A stretch of DNA of 64,000 nt from Lasiosphaeris hirsuta (Eukaryota > Ascomycota > Sordariomycetes > Sordariales > Lasiosphaeriaceae): positions 1,178,001-1,242,000 of the forward strand of contig JAUKUA010000007.1 of the NCBI GenBank assembly GCA_030549175.1, written 5' to 3'. The translations under genes and the position numbers were made by a program. Numbering within the stretch: position 1 is the first letter of the stretch; each line of letters starts with the position of its first letter. The notes under the pieces are model-generated. The model saw only the letters and a program-made list of their open reading frames with translations. It had not been told where the DNA came from and did not search any database. This document shows positions 19,136 through 29,542 of this stretch, in pieces.

Positions 19136-20916
19136 CTAGTACGAATACTTAAAACTCTTATTCTCCTTATCCGTCATGCGCGTCCACACCTCAGGCGACA
19201 TGAAGGCCTCCTCGGTCTCGCTCTCGGCCGCGCTCCTCCGCTTCTTGTTCTGCCAGACATAGTACGCAAACAGCAGCGACGTGGTCACCATGCACGCGGC
19301 CTGCGAGGCCATGGCGGCGATCTTGGCCGGCCGGTAGTCGGGCGCGTCGCGGGCCTGGAACGTCTGCGGCCCGATGATGTTGCCGATAGAAAAAGAACCG
19401 CCCACGACGGCGGCCGCAAAGGCGCGCTTGGTGGCGCCGCCAAAGTTGGCTGCCGTCCACTGTTGGGGTCGTGTTAGCGGTGGGTTGGGGGAGATTCAAT
19501 GCTGGGCTGAGGGCTTACGTTGTAGAAGATGGCGAGGGTGGCGACGATGGAGTTCATGAGGTAGATGCCGGCCAGGATGCCCGCCTTATTGCTCATGGGG
19601 AGGAAGGACATGAGGCCGCCCCCGATGATGCTGTGGTTTGTGAGCTCCCCTGGCTCTTAAAGGGGGACGGGGCACTTACGCGGGCACGAGACAGACCACA
19701 ATCCAGGCCCACCGGTGGGACTGCGTGCGGATGCCGTACCCGACAAGCAGGATGAAGAAGATGCTGACGGCCCCGGACGGCATGACCATCAAGGCCGCCC
19801 TCTTGGAGTCGTAGCCCAGGTTTCGGATGAGCGTGCTCGAGTAGGTCGTGACGACGCCGCTGGATATGGCAAGCTGGCAGGATCAGCATCGACTCCCTCC
19901 AACAGCGACAGAAACATACCAAAATGACAGACACCACCATCAGATAAAGCTGCGGATCCAGCAACGCCTCGACAATCTCACTCCCGCGGAACTTGCGATT
20001 CTCAATACCCGTCTGGTTGACACTCACATGCTTCAACAGCGCGACCTTCTCCCCATCCGTCAACCAGCTCGCCTGCATCGGCGTATCCGGCAGGAACATA
20101 AAAGTACAGATCCCGATCACCACCGTCACAACCCCTAGCACCAAGAACATGACCCGCCATCCCGCCAGTCGCGAGACTCCCGGCGCGACGTGCTGGAAGC
20201 CGTACGAGATGGCGCCGCCGACGACCTGGCCGACGCCGAGCCCGAGGTACCAAAAGGAGAAGCGGGGCGCCTGCTCCGACTTGGTGTACCACTGGCTGCT
20301 GATGAGCAGCAGGGACGGGCCGATGGTGGCCTCGAACATGCCGAGGAAGACGCGCGACACGAGCAGGGTCTGGTAGTCGCGCGCGGCGGCGCCACAGGCC
20401 GTGGCGATGCCCCAGAGCACCACGTTGGCACCGAGCCACTTGGCGGCCGGGACGACTTGGAGGAAGTAGACTGTGTGTTTCGCCAGTATCAGCTTCTTTT
20501 CTTTCTTTTTCTTTCTTTCTTCTCGAGGTGGGGATTGGTTAGGGGGGTATACTGTTGGGGATCTCGAAGCACAGCAGGCCGACAAACAGAAAGGTGGCGA
20601 CGTTGGAAAAGTCGTTGCCCTGCAGGTGCAGGTCGGCACGGATGTCCATGACGCCGGCGTAGTTGAGCACGAGCTTGTCGAGCGACTGCATGATGTAGCA
20701 CAGGAACATCAGCGGCACGATGTGCCAGTCGATCTTGCGACGCAGCGCCTTGATGTCGACGGGCGACTCCTTGGAGTGGCTGGCCGCGTCACGGTGGCTG
20801 TCGAGGAACTTCCACGCCGCGTCGACTCCGCCCGAGCCCGAGCCATGGTGGGACGCGACCTCGTCGACGTCGTGGTCCGGGACGGGTTTCCCGATTTCTT
20901 TTTCCGTAATGGACAT
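19136..20916 (-). CDS. MFS transporter, allantoate-permease (Dal5-like) family
   Basis: Five exons (20916-20553, 20470-19920, 19873-19680, 19630-19519, 19459-19136) join in frame to 514 residues. Introns are 82, 46, 49 and 59 nt. The cytosolic N-terminus (MSITEKEIGKPVPDHDVDE) leads to LRRKIDWHIVPLMFLCYIMQ and LDKLVLNYAGVM. Later come RVFLGMFEATIGPSLLLISS and PRFSFWYLGLGVGQVVGGAI, which are transporter loop and helix motifs of the anion:cation symporter branch. Helices continue through SIFFILLVGYGIRTQ and end in a charged tail (NKKRRSAAESETEEAF). A CT-rich tract fills intron 1. Family members import allantoate, nicotinate or other organic anions; substrate here is unknown. It is the downstream member of a three-gene minus-strand run with a FAD monooxygenase and a fructosamine-kinase-like gene. 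Confidence 0.92.
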
Positions 20917-21466
20917 TGCGAGCCAATGCCAACCGCACGGGGTGGACTGCGAGATGGTGTTGAGGGGTAAGGATAGGGGTTGGATGAGGGTTGAGATAAG
21001 AGCGCATTTGATTGAGAACACGTCGTACAAGTCCCCGATATATGTGTTTCGCTTTGGTTATTGGTGCTACCTTGCCGCTCCGTATGTCCCCGGAGGCGTC
21101 AGAAGGCGGCATCGCAGCATCGGTGCGAGTGGGTGCAACGATGCGGGGTTGAGAGCTTGAGCATGCTGCACTCGGTGGTTTGCATTTGTGATAAGATGGC
21201 GAGAGGGGACGGGACGCCACCAGCCCAGCCCGAGTCTGCTGAGGTCTGCAGATGGTACAAACTGCACGTCGTCAATACTCGACGCATGCACGGTTCCGCC
21301 TCTTAGACCAAGATCCAGTAATGGCCTGTCAAGATGTGGAATGTCCTTGCATTGGGCCGCGGAGACGATATCAGTCATCTCACGCCTTGGCATTCTAGAG
21401 GGCATGTCTTCAGGCTTCTAGAGTGGTACCCGGATATTCAGACCTCCTAGGTGATGTACGAAAATG
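20917..21466. other. Intergenic region upstream of the MFS gene
   Basis: About 550 bases between the end of the FAD monooxygenase gene and the start of the transporter, both on the minus strand. It must hold the transporter promoter and the monooxygenase terminator. No distinct motif is claimed. Confidence 0.4.
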
Positions 21467-22884
21467 CTACTCAACCCCTGTCTCAAAGTCAAGCTTCATC
21501 ACGCGCCTGCTCAGCAGCGGACTTGTGCCATTGACTCTACCCCACTCGTGGGCGTCCATGCAAGCCTGTCTGGATGCGAGGACGGCGGGGCGGCATCTGG
21601 CCGTGACTGCGTCCTCGTAGCCATCTAGAGCCGCCCTCAGCTCTGTCACACCCGAGCCCGGCGCGGTGAGGGGGGGCACCACCAGCTCGGTAAGGTCGAG
21701 CACATCCACAAACGCATGGTTGGCCCCTTCTCCACGGTCTGGACCGCCAAATCAGCTAGTGCCCGGTTCTGAGAAACGTCAACGCTCACACATGGCCATG
21801 GGGTGGAATGCATCCCCGACAAGGGCGACGCGCCCGGCGCCCCGGAAGCCCCTCGGTGGCGTCCAGTCGTACGGCTCGAGAAACTTGACGTCGGCATCCT
21901 CGGGGATCTTTTCGACCAGCGACCGAAAAGGCTCGGCCCATGTGTTGGCGAATTTTTTGATGAGCTCGACCCCTCCTTGGGTCGTCGAGGGAAACGGTAT
22001 AGGAGACGGCGCGCCGAAGAACCCGTCACGGATGGGCCACGAGGCGGCTATCTGGCACACGTACTTGTCCTGATTTTCTACCGGGCTCCCCGGGGCGTCG
22101 AGGACTGTTCATTCGGTCAGCAGTCAGAGACAGAACACGGAAGGGCGAGGGACATAGTAACTACCGCTGAAGAAGACATAGGTGTCATTCTCGGATGCGG
22201 TTCCCTGAAGAAAAATGGGGTCAAGCTTCTGCATCGGTTCCATCTCGGTCGGGCTGTACTCAACCCTGATGCCTATCAATCTGATCGGTATCTTCTGGCT
22301 CGGTTGCTGGGGAAACAAAGCTCGTCTTGCCCGTGAGCTCGCCCCATCACAGGCCACGAGGAGACTACCGAGATACGCAGAGCCGTCATCAAAGTGGACC
22401 GTGATAAAGTCATCCCCTGACTCAAAGCTGTTAAACACCTTCGCCCACTGTTCAACACATATCAGCCTAACCCAAGAGCCGTGCTCGATATGCCTACCTG
22501 AACATCGATGCCCGTAGCTAGCAACCGCCGGAATCGGTCGCGGGAGACTCGGATCCTCTGAGCCTCGGAAGCAACGGGAGTGGCCGCTTTCAATTCGCCC
22601 GTGCTGAGATCGTAAAAGGGAAAGGTGGACGACTGCCCCGCTTCCACGGCCCCCCGATTCACATAGGTTTCGGGGAGTCGTTGGACCAGGTAGTCGGGCA
22701 GGAGGGAGCGCAGAGCCGGCAGAGACCAGTGCAGGGTGAGGCCCCAGCCGACTCCTCTCGCGGCCAAGTCGGCATCTCGCTCAAAGATGCGGAAGGCGAT
22801 TCCGGACTTGCGCAAATGCTGCGCGAGGAGGAGGCCGCTGACGCCCGCCCCGACGATGATGATTTCTGCTGCCGGGTGTCCCAT
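21467..22884 (-). CDS. FAD-dependent monooxygenase (salicylate-hydroxylase-like)
   Basis: Four exons (22884-22498, 22447-22165, 22104-21790, 21738-21467) give 418 residues; introns are 50, 60 and 51 nt. Residues 8-17 hold the FAD dinucleotide motif IIIVGAGVSG, followed by LLAQHLRKSGIAFRIFERD. Mid-protein has LLVACDGASSRARRALFP, the DG motif that contacts FAD and NADPH. Near the C-terminus is GRVALVGDAFHPMAMYRGEG, the GD motif that binds the flavin ribityl chain, here split by the last intron. The fold class hydroxylates aromatic or polyketide substrates in the cytosol. It sits between an MFS transporter and a fructosamine-kinase-like gene on the same strand, which could suggest a small catabolic or secondary-metabolite unit, but neighbours differ in likely function. 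Substrate unknown. Confidence 0.92.
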
Positions 22885-23067
22885 CTTCACATACGAGGCA
22901 TGTCGGCGGTGAAAAAGCGTCAGAATTGTGCCGCAGCGGACGTGCGATTTAGGTACCAATGCGTCAACAGGTTCCTTGCGTCGTCGTAGCGGTGCGGGTT
23001 CATCGGCAAACAACTGGAACCCCCACCTCTCACTGCATGCATACTGTGCCGCAACGTGTTTAGGCCC

Positions 23068-24173
23068 TCATCCAGCAGTGTTACATTGCCCACTGCCGTA
23101 TTTGGAGATCAGCCTCCTCATGATGGCCATTGCACCATTCCGATATCCGCCGCCAAACAAAGCAAAATGGTTCAGATAGTGATAGCTGCGGGAACATATT
23201 ATTACCTAGTGAGAACGGGGAAAAGGGGGAAGGCAACTCACAGTTCATACAGCGCAACCCGATCATCCCACTCCTCCACCGGCTCCGCCTTGGGCACCAG
23301 CCGCTCATACTCGCGCCAGAAGGCACTCCCAAACCCCCCAAACATGCGCATGATACCCAGCTCATACTCCGAGTGCCCATACACACACGACGGGTCATAA
23401 ACAACCTCCTCGACCCCCCCTCCGGCAATCCTCCCCCGCCCATGATTTCCGCTCCACAAATCCCCATGAACAACAACCGGCACCACGCTCAGATGCGCCT
23501 CTCCGAGCAACCTAGGAACAACCTCGGCCGCCACCCTCTCCACCGCCCCCTCCAACTCCCCGTCCCCCCCGTTGCGCCCCACCCCGGCCCGCAGCACCGC
23601 GCGTAGGCGGTTGTCGGCGTAGAACTCGGCCCACGACGCGCGCCACGAGTTGTCCTGCGCGGTGGCGCCGCAGCACGTGGGCACGGGGAACCCGAACAGG
23701 AGCGCGTCGGTGGCGAGGTCGCGGGGGACGGGCGCGGGTGTGGTGTGGAGGCGGGCGAGCTTGGCCGCGAGGGAGAGGCCGGACCCGGCTGGGGCGGAGA
23801 CGTGGAGATCGAGGAAGTCGGTTGCGAGGAAGTGGCGGTTGGGGGAGGCTTGCAGGGCTCCGTGGGCGTGGGATTGGGGGCAGAGGGTTGGGATGGTAGC
23901 GTGGATGGCGTTGAGGGAGGTATGTTCGCCTGTGGTATGTTTTTGTCAGTAGCAGTGTGTTAGTGGGTTGGGTCGGGGGGACTGACCGCGGAACATGACG
24001 CTGGCATCCTCACCGGTGCCTGTCTTGATGAAGTAGGCGACCTCCTCGCCGTCCTTGACGCTCGTCAGCTTGAAGCTGGATGCGAACCCGGAGCCGCCGT
24101 GGGATATCATCTTGGAGCTGGTGGCCTCAAGGCCCAGGGCCTGGAGGATTGCTGGGTCGACGGCTGGTAGCAT
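23068..24173 (-). CDS. Fructosamine/ketosamine-3-kinase family protein
   Basis: Three exons (24173-23987, 23929-23242, 23185-23068) give 330 residues; introns are 57 and 56 nt. The N-lobe has SHGGSGFASSFKLTS (nucleotide-loop-like) and AYFIKTGTGEDASVMFRGE (invariant Lys). HFLATDFLDLHV forms the hinge, and LAAKLARLHTTPAP follows. The catalytic block is VPVVVHGDLWSGNHG, and the metal-binding block is VVYDPSCVYGHSEYELGIM then RMFGGFGSAFWREYERLVPK. HGDLWSGN plus DPxxxYGHxEYEL is diagnostic of this kinase family (PF03881-type), which phosphorylates sugar adducts on proteins so that they fall apart. The C-terminal exon encodes a short LYHYLNHFALFGGGYRN tail that also fits. Cytosolic. Third member of the minus-strand run. 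Confidence 0.9.
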
Positions 24174-24666
24174 GTTTAGGCGATTGTCGTGGCTAGATGA
24201 ATGGCGGGTATTGGGGTGTCAAGATGGAGTGGCCGATGATATGAAGCTTTGATGACGTCAACAAGTGTTGGCCGTTGGGCGATTTAGTACCTTTAGTACG
24301 TAACGCAAAGATAAGAAGACAATTCTGCTGGAAGTGAGAAAGAGTACACTCCGTTGCGATCCAAAGTCATAAGTAACACAAATTAATGTAAGCAGAGGGA
24401 ACTCGTTTCGCCGACAGATGATGCAGCAGTTGCAGTCTATAAGCTCTGTGCGGGGTTTCGACTGTCCAGTATCCTGCCCGGGCCTCAACCTGAGCCGTGT
24501 TTGGGCATTTGACGCACTGTAACTTGCCACAGAGCTGCTTGCATATACCCCCTGAATTATAGACATCATAGTAGAAAACAAGGACCAGGAGCGCCGCGAT
24601 CTGCGGGTGGGATGTAGTACATTTGAAAGAGTATAGTTATCACACAAAAATTTGAAGCTCCCAATA
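24174..24666. other. Intergenic spacer
   Basis: Upstream of the fructosamine-kinase-like gene. A 129-codon minus-strand frame has no recognisable feature and is not accepted. Confidence 0.35.
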
Positions 24667-24950
24667 TTATATGCTCCGAGCCACCCAATGAACCGCCGCG
24701 CCGTTACGGTTCTTCATCTCTTTGGGGGTAACAAGCAGGCCTGGGATCGGCAGCCAGTAAGGCGAGACGCGCCAGTGAATGAGGTAGAAGATCTGAAGAA
24801 GTTCGCCATCAGCAAAGCGTCCGGACTCTGATATTGTTTTCTTACCGTGTCTACCACGTCCATGTACACTGGTGACGATTGGGGGGTTTTCCGAATGGTG
24901 AAGAGCGTATATGCCGCCAAAGGTGCCAGAAGCAGCTGAAAGACACTCTG
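24667..24950 (-). pseudogene. Possible C-terminal remnant of a membrane protein gene
   Basis: Read on the minus strand, QSVFQLLLAPLAAYTLFTIR and then SSPVYMDVVDT run into a GTAAGA donor. After a 50-60 nt intron ending in CTTCAG the frame resumes as IFYLIHWRVSPYWLPIPG and LLVTPKEMKNRNGAAVHWV, then TAA. The splice reads smoothly and the protein is membrane-like and coherent, but no start codon or N-terminal part is found upstream. Either a 5'-truncated relic or a short unrecognised gene. Confidence 0.3.
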
Positions 24951-25345
24951 GTGGCATCCCAGTCTTCATGCAAGTTCATACGCTCCCATTGCGACTAGCG
25001 CAGTGGCTCAATACCCAACGTGGTGCTTGGCCGAGTACATGGTCGTCAGGTTGAGGTGTGCTACTAACGAACGGAAGGAGAAACACGGACGAGCTCGAGG
25101 GGTAAAAGAAAAGTATTTATGCATTGGATTTGGCATTTTATGCCTTCGTTCTTAGTGTTAGACTTTGCCGCGGCCGCTACTGACTCCATCGTGGAACTCT
25201 GTCTTGCGTTCAAAGCTTATTACAACCCAGAGGTTACTACCTTGTCCACAACCCCAAATTGCGCTTCAGTTTCGTTCCATCTTCCCAAATTACGGATTTC
25301 CATCTGGCAAAAAATCCAACTGAAGCCATTCTATCCACCGCCACT

Positions 25346-26401
25346 ATGTACATCACAGAGTTTTCAACTGCCTGTTCCAAGACCCAGCTCCAGCGTATCG
25401 GGCAAGGCTTCTGCGGCAGCGTCTGGGCCAACACATTTTCCAATATCGACTTTCAATCGTCAGCACTCGTCCTGAAGCGCGAAGACGGCGGCCCAGGACG
25501 GTCCCTCCTCAAAGAGTATCGAAATCACCACCAAATACTGGCGGCTCTCCAAGCCGGCAAAACCGTCGCGGCATTGTATCGGGTCAATATCCCCGAGAGC
25601 TTTCTTTTCATGGATGAAACATCGCCGCACTGGGCGAGTATCCTTGCACGGCTCCCTCCACGATACACGGCCTGCAATGCTTCTGTCAGCGAGCGGATCA
25701 TGCCTATGCCACAAAACGTTCGCTAGCTTTTGGGCCACAAGTTCTGGGATGGGGATAATATCGACCAGATCGTCAAGGACAGCACGAATGAGCACTGTCT
25801 CATCCGTCCTTATCTTGGACGCACCAGAGGCGGCCAGCAATCGCCGTCGGATACACGACCTAGGAGGCCGAGGGTCTTCAGCCTCCGAAACTTCCCTTTG
25901 CACCTCGACCAAATCACAGAGTTTGGGCTCCCAGCACACGAATACGCCATTGCAATGGCTGATGCCCTGTCATTTCTTCACTGGTCCGCCGAAGTAGACG
26001 CCAACGACGTTGAGTTCGTTCTTGGGCGTTGCCGGACCCAAACCCAGTCTGAGACGGTCTCACAACCGCGTCCAGGAATCGGATCCCGCGGCTTCCCCCC
26101 TGGTGTCCTTGGTCCTCACGCAATGTGGATTTTGGACTTTGATTGTTGCGGCCAGCTCACAATAAATGAAGCCGGCGTCGAGCAGGCAGCCAAATGCTTC
26201 TGGAGGAACGACCCGTTTTACCCAAAGCCGGGGAGCGGTTCGCCCCAGGGAGATGATTTGTGGGAGGTCTTCAGGGCTCGGTTCTTAAGGGTAAGCGAGG
26301 AGATGCTGCAGGGAGAGGATAAAGCGCTGCAGCAACTTCCCGGAATGCTCATGGACAGGATCGTTGAAACTCGAGGGGTTTGGGCAAAGAATCCGACTTG
26401 A
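25346..26401 (+). pseudogene. DUF3669-domain protein interrupted by one in-frame TAG
   Basis: One frame runs from ATG 25346 to TGA-side stop at 26401 (351 codons) with a single TAG at 25724-25726. Before it: LQRIGQGFCGSVWANTFS, LVLKREDGG, VNIPESFLFMDE and SERIMPMPQNVR. After it: LLGHKFWDGDNIDQIVKD, CLIRPYLGR, FSLRNFPLHLDQITEFGL, AMADALSFLHWSAEVDANDV, MWILDFDCCGQLTINEAGVE and CFWRNDPFYPKPG. These blocks and their order match the fungal DUF3669 family, whose N-terminus looks like a worn kinase glycine loop. The TAG stands where relatives have Glu or Gln before a Leu pair. With no frameshift anywhere, this is either a very young pseudogene, a readthrough gene, or a base error. Function of the family is not established. 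Confidence 0.75.
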
Positions 26402-27337
26402 TATGCAGAGTTTTATTTCACATAGGTACCCAAACAAGCTGCTTTTATAGAATTAAACATGCCTCGTATCGGCGGAGGTTTGCGCACATCGTTCTCAGCT
26501 TTGTTGAACAGAAAAACAAAATAAAAGATAGGAAAAAAAGGAGATTAGAGAACAGATTCAGCCCAGAATCAAACTGGGATGTAAGTACCTACCTCACTTC
26601 CCTAGGTAGGCCATGATAGCCGATGCCCGACAAGGTGCACGACGGTCTTATCCTAGTCTGCAGCTGACGGCGATACCTCTGCCGATGTGGACGAAAAGGG
26701 ACAGCCGCAGTGATCATCGGCCAAGGCCTTGCAAATAATAGGTAATTGTGCAGCCCCCAAAAAATGGTGGCGTAAGACCCTAAGACCCGAGAAAAGTTCA
26801 CTACCGTTGTCCAACCAAGATGGCAGGTGGTGCTTGGGAAGGCGCCTCAGACAGGCATTGGAGGCAAACTGTCTTCCGCAGAACCGCCGGGTCAAATGGT
26901 CAATGTATGTCAAATCGAAGAATGATTCATAGTGTGATTCATAGTGTGGCAGGAAGGAGCGTGACGGTGTCCGTCCAGCGTGGCCGAGCGTGCGCAACAA
27001 TCTGGGGCTAGACCGCAGTTGTCGTTGCCAAGATGTGGGCACACCGACGCCACCATTTCAACGGGGGCAGCAGCGGGGCCAGCGAGTGCCTGCCACGGAT
27101 TCCGATTGATTAAGCTAGCACGCCGACCCAATTTCTCGGGCACCGTGACCATGGGTGCCCCCCCTGGATCACCCAGGTCGCCGTTCGGCACTCCAGCCCT
27201 AGGAAGGCACCTAGGAACCCGCGACACCACATGCCGAACCACCACAAACAAATTGCAGCCACCACCCGCCGTCATTGCGCTCGCAACCATTGCGGACTTA
27301 CCACACACCTGCCCGAAACACACATGTCGCCGCCAGC
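26402..27337. other. Intergenic region between DUF3669 and Zn2Cys6 genes
   Basis: Two genes on the same strand are separated by about 940 bases. A 12-bp word (GATTCATAGTGT) is directly repeated at about 26926-26949. No RNA or coding feature is supported. Confidence 0.4.
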
Positions 27338-29316
27338 ATGGTGTACGGCGGAAAGCCCTCGAGAGGCTGTCGGACTTGTCGTGCCCGCCGCATCAAGGTA
27401 AATTGAGGGCATTTCCCTTCCAAATTGAGATGAGCAGATTGTGTTGACGACGGTGCAGTGCGACGAAGGCAAGCCGACCTGCAAGCAGTGCGCAAAGTCC
27501 AAGAGGGAGTGCGGCGGATATAGATCCGAGTTCGAAATAGTCCACCGGGACCAGACCACGACGACTGTGCGCCGAGTGCGCAAGGCGCTTGAACTCGAGC
27601 GCAGACCGCCCGCCGCGCCCGCCACCACCGGCTTCACCTTCGTCCATGAACAGCCCGAAGAGTTCTTTCGCCAACAATCCCAAGGGCGACAATGGCACCG
27701 CCCGCACAACTCGAGCCCACCCCCCGTCGTGACCATGCCCCTCGCCCAACGTGCTGCCTGCTACTTTGCCTCCAACTTCATCCTGTGCCCCCTGACCAGC
27801 ACCCCACACGGCTACTTTGACTATCTCATCCCTCTTCTCGAGTCGGCACCTGCAGATAGTGCCCTCAACCACGCCTTCAACGCATGTGCCTTTGCCGCCT
27901 TTGGCAATCGCGTCAAGTCCGCGAGTGTTGACTTTTCCGGCTTGTCTCTAAAGGCCCACACTCTAGCCTTGACGACCACCCATCTGGCCCTTGGAAACGC
28001 AGCCAAAGCCAATACCAATTCCACTCTGGCTGCTGTCTTGCTGCTTTCGCTGTACGAAGTTAGTCTTGTCCTTCTCTCACCTGTAGATAGCAGCACCAGT
28101 GCTTACACGTCCAAACAGAGCATCACAGCCGTCAAGAATGCACAAATGCTCACCTGGAAATCCCACGTCGACGGGGCCGCGCACATCGTGAAGGCGCGAG
28201 GGCGGGCGCAAATGTGCCAGACAAAAACCGGCGCGCTCTTGTTCAACGCTGTTCGCCACCAGCTCGTGAGTCCCTCCGGGCAGTCTTGACATGATATCAG
28301 GCCCGCTGATCATCACACAACGCAGATATCCCGCTCACTCTCGTCCGGCAAGGCACCGCCGCTCGGCGCAGACTGGTGGGTCGACGACGACGACGCAACG
28401 GACTCGGTCTTCACAACCGCCGAGGGCTTTGCACTCAAGACAAGCGAGTTATGTGTTGAGGTATCTCGCTTCGCGGCGAACAGGCCATTGGACTTCGTTC
28501 GGCAGATGATCGACATGGCCAAGCGCGTGCATGCAGTTGACCACGACATCGCCGCCTGGGAGGCACACATCCCGTCGGAATTCCGGCCCAGGACCTTGTG
28601 TTGGGTTCCCGCAGCCGACACGGCCCCGAGAGCAGCCACCGCGTATGCCGAGATGGAGGTTTTTCCGGGCCGTGTCGACATCTACCCGGACTTCGTGACG
28701 GCTGCTGCGTGGAACATGGGACGTGTGTCTCGTTTGATACTCGAGTCCCTCAGGGTTCGGATCACCGCTTGGCTGTGCTCCCCTACCGATTACCGCACGA
28801 CGGCCGAGTACGCCAGGTCGAAAGAGGTATGCGAGGACATCATCTCCGACATTATTGCTTCCGTGCCATACCACCTCGGCTGGCACACGAGACGAAGAGA
28901 GCTGTTCGAAAACGAGTCGGAGCGCTCGGGCTTTGCCTGCGGCGAGGACAAGCCCGTCAAGGCGCTGCCGGCCCTGCTGTTGATGTGGTCTCTCACCACC
29001 GTGAAGAACAATGACATGACGAGCGAAGCACAGCGAGCCTGGGCCAAGGGGAGGTTGAGTCTCATCTCGGATCATGTGGGGATCAAGAATGCCGGCGTGC
29101 TCAATCAGGTATCTAGGCCATCCCAGGTCACCATTGCTTTGTTACTAACACGATGCTTAGTTTCCGTTTCGATTCCCCTCCATGATGATCCGCCAGGATG
29201 GGCTAATGTCGTCTCCTGATCCCCTGCAAGACCCGGTGGGTGCGGGCGTAATCAAAAGACAGAGTGACACTTCCTCTGAGTCAGCACCGAGAGGCGAGAG
29301 CCTTGCCAGCAGTTGA
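27338..29316 (+). CDS. Zn2Cys6 fungal-type transcription factor
   Basis: Five exons (27338-27397, 27459-28058, 28119-28265, 28326-29108, 29161-29316) give 581 residues; introns are 61, 60, 60, 60-class and 52 nt. Cysteines at 11, 14, 21, 28, 31 and 38 form C-x2-C-x6-C-x6-C-x2-C-x6-C, the Gal4-type zinc cluster; the first intron cuts exactly before the third cysteine. A basic linker follows, then a fungal-specific regulatory region with LAQRAACYFASNFILCP, LLLSLYE, MLTWKSHVDGAAHIVKARGR and SRFAANRPLDFVRQM. This domain layout is the common fungal one in which short DNA contacts are made by the cluster and the rest senses or dimerises. Nuclear by inference. It is next to a metabolic run (FAD monooxygenase, MFS) but 3 kb away and on the other strand; whether it regulates them is unknown. 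Confidence 0.93.
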
Positions 29317-29542
29317 CCTCTCTCTGTAAATGTATCGTTTCCATCACCAGATTCGCCATGAAACAGGGGATTTGGCATGCTTTTTCTGTGGGGTGTTTGG
29401 AGAATGTTGTTATGTTATGATTGGGGGGTGAGGTTTCTCCTCTCTCTCTATTTCCCATTAGGGTATCAATTAGAACCACGGGGCGGTATGGATATAGGGT
29501 ATAATTATGTAGTGTTGTAGGAATTGTACTTTAGCGTCACAG

